Shown here piece by piece: positions 12,001-18,613 of a stretch of DNA of 18,613 nt. The translations under genes and the position numbers were made by a program. Each line of letters starts with the position of its first letter. Position 1 is the stretch's first letter. The notes below the pieces were generated by a model. That model saw only the letters and a program-made list of their open reading frames with translations, did no database searches and was not told the origin of the DNA. The stretch lies in the NCBI GenBank assembly GCA_007136585.1, contig SLGR01000076.1, positions 1-18,613 on the forward strand. The letters run 5' to 3'. Source of the DNA: Candidatus Sumerlaeota bacterium. Its GTDB lineage: Bacteria > CG03 > SLGR01.

Positions 12001-15000
12001 GGGCCTATGAGCCCTCTACCTCTTCAGTGATCCAGGTAACCCCCGCGGCGCCCGAACGCATACAGGTTCTTCTTCCCGGAGAGGAACCTCTTCCCGGTAA
12101 CGCCAACGAAGAAGAGGTTCGCGGCGGAGAGTCTCCTTACGGGAAAAAATCGGATTCCCCGCCCGAGGATCAGGTTGCCGGTGAGGGGTTTAGCGCTATC
12201 GTTAATATAACAGACAGGTTCTGGAACGTTACCGCGGCCGGGGATACCGTAACGGTTACAACAAGCGATCTTTACGACAGTGACCCGGGAGAAGTATTTG
12301 TGGATGGCGGTTCCGTATCCGTGCCGCTTGAGCTTTATACGGCCGGTCCGGCAACCGTGACGGGGGGACACCTTGACCTGGCTGATTACGTATCCGCCGA
12401 GGTTAATATAGACTCCAATATACCAAGGCGGCTCAGAGTCCTTGTTCCGGGCGTTACCCCGGATCCCGGAAATACCGATTCGGAGGGGCGGGCCGGCGCG
12501 CCCGAGACCCAGACAGCCGGGGTTCCTTTTACAGTTACTGTTGAGGCTACGGATAACTGGTGGAACCTTAACCCCGGGGCCGAACCCCTTGTCAGGATGA
12601 GAGTCTCGGATGAGTACGGATTGGTTGAGGGCCAGGAGGGGTTTAACCAGGGGTATGAGAAACAGCTTTCAGACGGAACCGCGGATTTTGAAGTTACGCT
12701 TCTTACCGCGTTTACCGAAGGTCACGTAATTACGGTTGAGGATCTGGCGGAGGCGGGTGAACTTGATGGAGACTCCTCCCAGCCTGTCCCCGTTCAGGTA
12801 GGGGCTCCTTCCCGGCTTCAGGTCCTTCCTCCCGGAGTGGATGGTCTTCCCGGTTCGGAAACAGGAAGAACAGGGGAACCGGAGTCTCTGGTCGCCGGGG
12901 AGGTTTTCTGGGCCAGGATAAATGTTACTGACAGTCACTGGAACGTTGTGACAACTACAAACCCGGTGGTGCGCCTTTCAAATAATGACCCGTATGCGGG
13001 GCTCTACGGTTTCGGAGCGGTTGAACAGAGCCTTGAAAACGGTACCGCGGAGTTTCCCGTAACCCTGGTAACGGCCAGGGATGGAGAGACAAGGCTTACC
13101 GTATCCGATCCCTCACCTGTCCCCGCTTACTCTTCAAACCACTCGGAGTACCTTAATGTGGAGGCAAACGAGCCTACCCGTCTGAGAATTCTTGTTCCCG
13201 GGACGGAGGCTGATATGACCAGTGTAGAGACAGGGTATTCGGGGACTCCGGATCTACAGGTGGCCGGGGAACCTTTCATAGCCACGCTTCAGTCCTGTGA
13301 CGACTGGTGGAACGTTGCCGATTCAAATGCTATGGTTCATGTTTCCGCGGAGGACCCCCACGCCGTTGAGGTCTCCACAAGCCCGCTTCACGACGGCGGA
13401 GAACGATCTGTTGATATTGAACTTAGGACAGCCAGGAACGCCACGACATACCCCTCGGGAGGCTGGAAACTTACACTGAAAGACGCATCGCCGGAACCTG
13501 TCCTTGAAGAATATCAATCCCCGGAGATACAGGTTTTTCCGAGCCACCTTGCCGGGCTCCAGGTGGTATTACCCGGCCAGTCTCCCGTACCCGGCTCGGA
13601 GACCGGCATATCCGGTACTCCGGATGTGCAGAGTGTTATGAGTTCATTTGACCTGGAGGTCCGTGCTGTTGACGGGTATTTCAATCTTGTTTCAACTACT
13701 GCCCTTGTTACAGTAACAAGTAACGACCCGCAGGCCTCTCATCCCGTTCCGAGAAACCTTACCGCGGGAAGAAGGAATTTTTCCGTTCGTCTGCGCACGG
13801 TTCTGGAGAATAATTATATCTTTGCCGATTCCTATACTATACCTGTAGCAACCTCGACCGCCCTTCCCCTTGACCCGGGACCCTGTGATTATCTCGATGT
13901 GGCCGGCATCCAGGATTCAACCGCCGGGACCGAGAGAAACGTGACAGTTACGGCAAGGGATGAATTCGGAAATATAGCTGATGGCGGCTCGGAACCTGAG
14001 AACGCATACCAGGGCACGGTAACTTTCTCGGCCGATACCGATCCCGAGTGGCTGGGCAGTCCCGAAGTTCCGGGATCGGGCCTTCCCGTGGATTATACCT
14101 TCACCCCGGAAGACGGCGGGGTTGTGACAAACCCGGAAGGCTCAGGGGTCAGCCTGAGAAGAGCGGGTGAGAGGACTGTCCGGGTAGAAGATATATATTA
14201 CCACGTAAACGGAATTTACGGAGAACAGACCGGGATAACAGTTACCCCCGGCCCGGTTGATACTTTCACGGTATTTCCCCGGACTGAAGTTAATATCCCT
14301 GCGGGGGAATCAATAGAGATAAGCGCCTACTCAAGCGACAGGTATATGAACCCGACTAATATCGGCGCGGCGAACCTTGAGGTGATCATATCTACTTCCA
14401 GCGGAACTTTTACCGAAGAGCTTCGCAGCGGGGAAACCAACCAGGGCGGAATAGTAACCCCGGGAGTTACCGTTACTGATTCCTCCGGGACGATAAGCGG
14501 GGTTAATTATGTAGTCTCTGAGTATGCCGGGGACGATACAATTATAGAGATAAGGGCATCCACCGCCGGGGTATCGGGGGAATCTGGATGGATAAATACC
14601 GTGGGAGGCTCAGCCGACTATCTTGTTTTCTATGAGAGTAATAAACATTTTACCGCGGGGCAGGATGACGGGGACGGATACCCGGATCCCGACGCCCCTT
14701 ATGTTGTCCGGAGAAAGGACCGGTTCGCAAATAACGCCGTTACCGGAAACACCATAATGAATATAGAGACAGATTCAGGATCCGAGAACTCAACCGACCC
14801 GGCTGTGAGGCCGCGGCACATCTTCCTTGATGAATCAGGGGATACTCTTACGGATTCAAATAACAGCGGGTTTCAGGATATAAGGCTCTCTGCCGGTGAG
14901 TACGAGGCGCGTTTCTATTACTACGAAGAGAAAGCCTCCTGGGACGAGATAGATTTAAGCTCCCATACGGTAAGAGTCTTTTCAATACCCGCTCTTCCGG

Positions 15001-18000
15001 GGGCAGGCGATCCGGAGCTGCCGCGGGGAGAGGACAGGATCAGTGTGAGGGTTGATCCGGCTTCCATATCCCGGATAAGGTTTGTAACTCCGCCCAGAAC
15101 TATGCGGGCCGGTGTGAGGTCTTCGGTTATGAGGGTTCATACAAGAGACCAGTTCGGTAACGAGAAACCTGTTCCGGAGGATATTGAACTGGGACTGGGG
15201 TCGGAGTCCTCCTGGTGCGGATTTGAGACAAACCTGGGAACCTTCACATACCGGGACGGTTCCTGGAGCGACCCGCCCAGGCTGCTTATCTCAAGCGGAA
15301 CTTATTTAGCGGATTTTTACTACACCGACAACGTCCGGGGAACCCCGAGGGTTGATGTTTACGGGCTTGACGATACCATCGGAGAGCCCTGGGGTTCCGC
15401 TCAGCAGACACAGACAGTGAACCCGGCTCCGATAGAGAAACTGGAATTTATTTCCGAGCCGTATTCCTCTTCAAATCCTCTTACGGCCGGAGCTACCTCG
15501 TGGATGATAAGGGTCCAGACCCAGGATCAATTCAATAACGCCTCGGAGGTTGAGAGAGACGAGAGGATAAACCTTTTTATAACAGATGCCTCTTCCGATA
15601 AGTTTGAGTTTTCCAAGTCATCTACCACCTGGGAGCCGGTTGATCACGTCCATATATCTTCGGGGACAACTACGACCCACTTCTATCTTAAGATTTTCCG
15701 GTCGGGGAACTGGGAGATGAGGGCCGAGAGAGATGAAGGCGGCTGGTCCCGGGCCAGTCAGAACGTTGAGGTGGTAGGGGGAGAGATAAGCCGTCTTGAC
15801 ATAATAACCGAGCCCAGGAGGATAGTAGCGGGTCCCGAGTACTCGGATTATCAACTCTTCGGATCTACGAATTATGTGATAACTATCCAGACCGAGGATA
15901 AATACGGAAACTACTCGGCCGTGGAGGAGACGGTCCATATTTCGCTGGGTTCGGATTCGGGGAGCGGAGATTTTTCGGATGATGCGGAAAACTGGGGTAT
16001 AAATATCATAGCCATATCCTCCGGAAGTTACAGGACATCTTTTTACTATACGGACCGGGCGGCGGGAAAGCATACCCTTTACGCATACGAACATCCTTCA
16101 CGGGGATGGGAAACGGCCGAACAGGAGATAGAGGTTTTTCCGGCTGATATCCATGATTTTGAAATTTCTCATAGGGGGGAGGCCTCGGTTTATGTTCCCG
16201 AAGAGATTACAATAAGAGCGCGCGATAACTACGGAAACTACGCTACGGGGTACCCGGACCCCTACAACCCCTACGGTTCCACCGATACCTGGAATTACTA
16301 TGTGGGAGTGGCTTCCATAACCCCCACTTCGGTCGGCCACCCGGAAGGTAAAGAGCCCCATATAAACGTTGGCAGAGTCTGGGATTTCTCCGAGTCGCTT
16401 GAAGCGGGCACCCCCGGCCGGGTAGCCGTTATGCTTACGGCCGATATAGTAACCGAGCCTCCGGATGTTCCACCCATAAGGGTAGAGGTTGTGGATACCT
16501 CCACGGATACCATACGCGGAACCTCGCCCGAGCTTACGGTAACCGGGGCCATAGTAAGGCCCTACAGGGACCCCGAGACGGGTCGCAGGGTCGCCCCTGA
16601 GAATATATATCAGGACCACAGGAACGTTCTTATGGAGCGGCTTGATATATTTACAAATTACGGCAGCGCAGAGTGGTACCAGGTAAGGATAGACCTTGAA
16701 GGGAATGTCCCCGATGAGGATGTAACCGCCGTAAGGGTCTGGAGAGACGGTGACGGAGACGCGGCATTCACACCCCCGGATTACGATGACCCGGATAACC
16801 TCCTGGGGACATCTCCGGAGGTTCTCCTTGCCTCGGGGACCTTTACAAACGGGTTTGTGATACTTGACCTCAGGGAGCTTGTGGGGCACCACCAGGTTAT
16901 AAGCGAGGTCCCGAGTCACTACTTTATAACCGTGGACATGGATTACCAGGCCGAACCGGAGAACCATATGAGCCTTTACTGGGAGAAAACCCACTTCTCG
17001 GCTTCGGGACGCTGGAGCGGCCCCCCGACGGCCCAGGTCGCCGACAATAACTTTAATATACAGACCCCGACAGTAACCGTTAAATCCACGCCCGGTGATA
17101 TAGTTATGCCCTGGTGGTGCCTGGTGGAGGAGAAGGAGACAGTTACACAGGCAGATACAAGGGTCGGGTTCATTGCTTTTGATATGTTTACCACAAAGTA
17201 CACGATTGACTGGACTGATATACATATCTCGCTTGTGGGAGACGGAATAAGGGACGAGGATATAAGAAACGTAAGGATATACCGGGACGCGACCGGCGAC
17301 AGAAATTTCACCCCGCTTGCCGATACGCTCATAACCTCGGGGCAGGATAAGTTCGGGACCCAGGTGGACGGGGTTGCTATGATAAAACTGCGGAACCCCA
17401 ATAACCTTGAGGAGCCCCGCCCCCAGACAATAACCACATCCACGCAGACCTACTTCGTCGCTCTTGATATTGACGCGGCAGCTACTATAGGGGCCAGCGT
17501 GGGGCTCCGTATAGATTCGCCCGACCGGGTCATAGCTCGGGACGATTCCGGCGAGAACAGGGTTCTCTCATTCTTTGACAGGAACCGCGACGGGGTTCAG
17601 CAGCCCGACGAGGAGGACCTCTTCCCAATAGAGACTGCGCGCCCATTAATCCAGCCCACGGAGGATACGCTGCTTCTGGCGAAGGACTCATCTCTGGGGA
17701 ATATTACGCAGGGCGACCGCAACAGGGTCTATTCCATACTTGACCTGCGCAGCGACGCGAACTCCGTAATATGGACGGGGTTAAGGGTTGATAAGACCGG
17801 GACTCTCCCCGATGAATGGATTAATGCCGTAAAGGTCTGGTACTATGTTTCGGGGTCCACCGACTCCGCCGGCCAGCCCGTGGTCAGCAGGTCTACAGAC
17901 ACTCCTACGGGAAGGGCGGATATACTTGTTTCCGAGGGAGCCGATCTCTTTGTCTCGTCAACGACCCTTATGAGCTTCCCCGAGGATAATTACCAGGATA

Positions 18001-18613
18001 TAAGAAGCCCGTTGGAGGACCCCGAGACTTACCCCAAGCGTTACCTTGTTACCATAGACCTTGACCCGTACGCTCCCGAGGATAAGACGCTGGGTATAAG
18101 GATTCCGGAGACCGATTATTTCAAGGTCTCCTGGCCCAATCAGGTCTCTGATGCCCAGTTCCCGATTTCCGTATCGGATAAGACGGTGCGTCCGTATCCT
18201 GATACGGTAACGGTTACTCCCTCGGATGTATCTCACCTTATAACCGATCCGGAGACAGGACAGCGGGACGGGCTTTTTATGCAGGGAAGGACCGATTCTC
18301 CGGCTGTGAGACTTAACTTTGAGACCGAGGTCTCATACGCGCACCTCCGGGACACGCTTGACGGAAGCCAGCCGGCTATAACCCTTTTTCAGAGGGGAAA
18401 TGCGAGGGACGAGGATATTGACAGCGTAAGTCTCTGGTGGGATGTGGAGCACGACGGCCGTCTTAACAGGGAGGTGGATATCGCAGTCTCAACGGGGAAC
18501 CGGTTCGTCGACGGGGTCTGCAGGATATGGATACCGCCGGATAAGGCCCAGAAAATCGGGGAACCGGATTCGCAGCACCGCCCGCTGCCCAAGGCGTTCT
18601 TTATAACTCTGGA
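1..18613 (+). CDS. Fragment of a giant multi-repeat Ig-like surface or secreted protein, open at both ends
   Basis: One reading frame stays open from base 3 to base 18611 (6,203 codons). Bases 1-2 finish a preceding codon and bases 18612-18613 begin the next, so the N terminus, signal peptide, start codon and C terminus lie outside. The order is zone A (20 Trp-rich repeats and one partial), a bridge module, zone B (17 LPGE/WN repeats), zone C (seven mixed Ig-like modules) and zone D (three full and one partial longer repeats with acidic loops). Every zone continues the same frame, and module periodicity runs unbroken, so this is a real gene and not chance openness. I see no membrane helix, protease, glycosidase or other catalytic domain. 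The product is acidic, rich in Trp and Tyr and nearly free of Cys, as expected of an exported calcium-stabilised fibre. The role is unknown. Adhesion or contact with other cells is an inference from architecture. A pseudogene is very unlikely given the intact frame. Confidence 0.97.
3..7430 (+). repeat. Zone A: 20 tandem Trp-rich Ig-like repeats plus one partial (protein level)
   Basis: A partial copy (3-161) is followed by 20 units that begin at the Pro-containing linker. Unit starts are 162, 585, 969, 1320, 1680, 2043, 2397, 2775, 3153, 3519, 3879, 4239, 4572, 4929, 5262, 5604, 5955, 6327, 6708 and 7062; lengths are 111-141 residues, mostly 114-126. The order of motifs in a unit is PPxSxVxxPxxG, then GTAxDxxSGV, then VxVxIxR, then YWDGxxW, then a Trp followed by a short strand, then WxxGxxYxxRxRAxDxAGN, then a strand ending FxxD. 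Good copies of YWDGxxW occur in the units at 2397, 3153, 3879, 5262 and 5955. The SGVxxVxVxI and AxDxAGN parts match a widespread bacterial Ig-like repeat style with a YWNGxxW hairpin. I do not assign a Pfam name. Copies are well diverged in DNA, so the array is old. Stacked beta domains joined by Pro linkers suggest a long rod. Confidence 0.9.
7431..7808 (+). other. Bridge Ig-like module between zones A and B
   Basis: This single module of about 126 residues has neither the YWDG hairpin of zone A nor the LPGE segment of zone B. It starts FRVTGINDPVTAGT, continues with an alternating strand into ALDREGN, then GGTVRF with DPDN, a YTF strand, and closes at 7764-7796 with FGEQAGIDVDP. The pattern VTAGT, then VTxEAxDxxGN, then GTVxF, then YTF, then GIxVxPA matches a very common bacterial Ig-like repeat style. 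The same plan returns in the first module of zone C, right after the zone B array. It is read through in frame from zone A with no linker of low complexity. Confidence 0.8.
7809..13883 (+). repeat. Zone B: 17 tandem Ig-like repeats with LPGE/GKTGE and DxxWN motifs (protein level)
   Basis: Unit starts are 7809, 8157, 8496, 8865, 9216, 9555, 9894, 10254, 10608, 10950, 11292, 11700, 12057, 12429, 12813, 13179 and 13554; lengths are 110-136 residues. Each unit opens with RLQVLLPGE, a loop xxPGSxxGKTGEP, then QxAGExFxVxVxAxDxxWN, then a strand VxVxTxDPN, then LxxGxxxFxVxLxTA, then a strand pair ending VxVxPA. This closely follows a repeat style found in many large bacterial surface proteins. Variants are visible. 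The copy at 10254 has FN in place of WN. The copy at 11700 has IHPYQE in place of LPGE. The copies at 11292 and 12057 have a longer loop with PYG(R/K). The last copy has lost both the AGxxF motif and the Trp. The FxVxLxTA and VxVxPA strands suggest an Ig-like beta sandwich, and the LPGE/GKTGE stretch is probably an inter-domain linker or exposed hairpin. Confidence 0.9.
13884..14255 (+). other. Zone C module 1: Ig-like, paralogue of the bridge module
   Basis: About 124 residues. It starts at a Cys codon (13884) with YLDVAGIQDSTAGT, then VTVTARDEFGN, GTVTF, a YTF strand, a strand around RTVRVED, and closes near 14220-14250 with GEQTGITVTP. The order and the closing GEQxGIxVxP motif are shared with the bridge module at 7431-7808. 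It carries an insertion of about ten residues after the FGN turn (GGSEPENAYQ). Confidence 0.8.
14256..14612 (+). other. Zone C module 2: Ig-like, invasin-like style
   Basis: About 119 residues, starting VDTFTVFP. The PAGESIEISAYSSD strand pair and the late pattern in which a Tyr strand leads into EYAGDDTIIEIRAS recall the invasin/Big_1 type, where a final strand carries a TAGxxTIxA pattern. The similarity is by eye only. It has no YWDG or LPGE motif. Confidence 0.55.
14613..15065 (+). other. Zone C module 3: longer Ig-like module with an acidic loop
   Basis: About 151 residues, the longest module of zone C. It begins ADYLVFYES and soon runs into the loop DDGDGYPDPD (14664-14693). Later it has LSAGEYEARFYYYEE, which matches the SGxYxxxFYYTD strand seen in modules 4 and 6, and it ends VRVDPAS. 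The extra length is mainly the acidic loop and the following charged stretch. Confidence 0.65.
14664..14693 (+). other. Thrombospondin-type-3-like acidic loop in zone C module 3
   Basis: The residues DDGDGYPDPD fit the D-x-D-G-D-G-x-x-D spacing of calcium-binding thrombospondin type 3 and related bacterial repeats. Only one copy is present here, so binding is an inference. Confidence 0.5.
15066..16148 (+). repeat. Zone C modules 4 to 6: three Ig-like repeats with an FYYTD strand
   Basis: Units start at 15066, 15432 and 15786 (122, 118 and 121 residues). Each opens with an (I)xRLxFxxxP strand, then a TAG or VAG turn, then a RVxTxDQFGN or QTEDKYGN motif, a strand ending with Gly/Ser, SSGTY or SGSY before FYYTD (FYLKI in the middle copy), and a last strand ending VNPAP, VVGGE or VFPAD. 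The DxxGN and FYYTD motifs match a common Ig-like repeat style in large bacterial surface proteins. The middle copy is the most diverged. Confidence 0.8.
16149..16547 (+). other. Zone C module 7: degenerate Ig-like module before zone D
   Basis: About 133 residues. It keeps the EITIRARDNYGN motif of the preceding modules but is followed by a Tyr/Pro-rich stretch (YPDPYNPYGS) and lacks the FYYTD strand. Its second half (VAVMLTADIV through ELTVTG) has the strand spacing of a beta sandwich but no motif I can match. It forms the junction to the longer zone D repeats. Confidence 0.55.
16746..16781 (+). other. Acidic DGDGD loop of the first zone D repeat
   Basis: Just after the VRVW strand, the residues DGDGDAAF are followed by an Asp-rich turn (PDYDDPDN). 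The equivalent place in the second repeat (17286-17324) reads DATGDRNF then LADTL. The position is conserved in three of the four repeats, which suggests a metal site, probably calcium. Confidence 0.5.
17577..17612 (+). other. EF-hand-like calcium loop at the end of the second zone D repeat
   Basis: The twelve residues are DRNRDGVQQPDE. Asp at loop position 1, Asn at 3, Asp at 5, Gly at 6 and Glu at 12 are all correct for an EF-hand or dockerin-type loop. Position 8, usually hydrophobic, is Gln, so this is an isolated loop and not a full helix-loop-helix pair. It sits between two repeats, where calcium would stiffen the linker. Confidence 0.6.
18441..18476 (+). other. Acidic DxExDG loop of the fourth, partial zone D repeat
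   Basis: After the VSLWW strand the loop reads DVEHDGRLNREV, with Asp at 1, Glu at 3, Asp at 5 and Gly at 6. It lies at the same place as the DGDGD loop of the first repeat. Position 12 is Val, not Glu, so the match to an EF-hand is partial. Confidence 0.45.

Larger units (their letters stand above)
16548..18611 (+). repeat. Zone D: long repeats (about 173-190 residues) with acidic loops; three full and one partial
   Basis: Units run 16548-17066, 17067-17636, 17637-18182 and 18183 to the window end. An anchor strand recurs as YFITVDMD (16920), YFVALDID (17451), YLVTIDLD (18042) and FFITL (18597), which gives spacings of 177, 197 and 185 codons. Each unit has a strand with LDLxxxxNxVxWTGLRVD or a diverged form, then DxDIxxVxVW or VRIY, usually an acidic loop, then a LIxSG turn, then the YFxxxDI strand, then GLRI and a final strand. 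I recognise this plan (WTGxxVDxxGT, then VKIWxDxNGDGxF, then QTYFIxxDI) as a repeat style of large surface proteins in uncultured bacteria, but I cannot name the family. The fourth copy is cut by the window end, so more units are likely downstream. Confidence 0.8.

Noticed and set aside
16098-17225. A 375-residue reverse-strand ORF as a separate gene
   Set aside because: It lies codon-on-codon opposite the giant gene, its translation is low in recognisable motifs and rich in Gly, Arg, Tyr and Pro as expected of a mirror frame, and the sense strand here shows clear zone C and D modules.
3-18611. CRISPR array or DNA satellite to explain the periodicity
   Set aside because: The period exists in the protein motifs only. 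Units are over 330 bases, vary in length and lack identical DNA repeats.
3-18611. Enzyme domain, membrane helix or signal peptide hidden in the fragment
   Set aside because: I read the translation through and found no long hydrophobic stretch and no catalytic motif I could recognise. The true ends, where such parts would be expected, are outside the window.

Overview
The whole window lies inside a single, uninterrupted protein-coding gene on the + strand. Reading codons from base 3 (residue n of the visible fragment begins at base 3n), I translated all 6,203 complete codons up to base 18611 and found no stop codon and no frameshift. Neither the true start nor the stop is in the window, so the complete protein is larger than 6,203 residues. 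No second gene, RNA gene, mobile element, CRISPR array, promoter or terminator can be supported, and there is no intergenic sequence.

The visible protein is built almost entirely from tandem beta-sandwich-type (Ig-like or fibronectin-III-like) modules in ordered zones. Zone A (3-7430) holds the end of one module plus 20 tryptophan-rich repeats of 111-141 residues, with a YWDGxxW hairpin and a RAxDxAGNxE end motif. A single bridge module (7431-7808) follows. Zone B (7809-13883) holds 17 repeats of 110-136 residues that start with an LPGE/GKTGE segment and carry a DxxWN motif. Zone C (13884-16547) holds seven more varied Ig-like modules, the first of which resembles the bridge module. Zone D (16548 to the end) holds longer repeats of about 173-190 residues with acidic DxDxDG-type loops, one of which fits the EF-hand calcium-loop pattern, and it runs off the end of the window.

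The protein is rich in Asp, Glu, Gly, Trp and Tyr and has only 11 cysteines in 6,203 residues. No hydrophobic membrane segment or catalytic domain is visible. This is the profile of a very long extracellular or cell-surface fibre. Adhesion, attachment to prey or host, or an S-layer-like role are possible, but the sequence proves none of them.

The organism is most likely a bacterium. GC is in the mid-50s percent by rough count, with heavy use of AGG for Arg, ATA for Ile and CTT for Leu. These repeat styles, as I remember them, are common in proteins from uncultured lineages such as Omnitrophota and Elusimicrobiota, and giant ORFs of tens of thousands of residues are known from Omnitrophota and from Chlorobium chlorochromatii. 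The lineage is an inference from style; there is no phylogenetic marker in the window.
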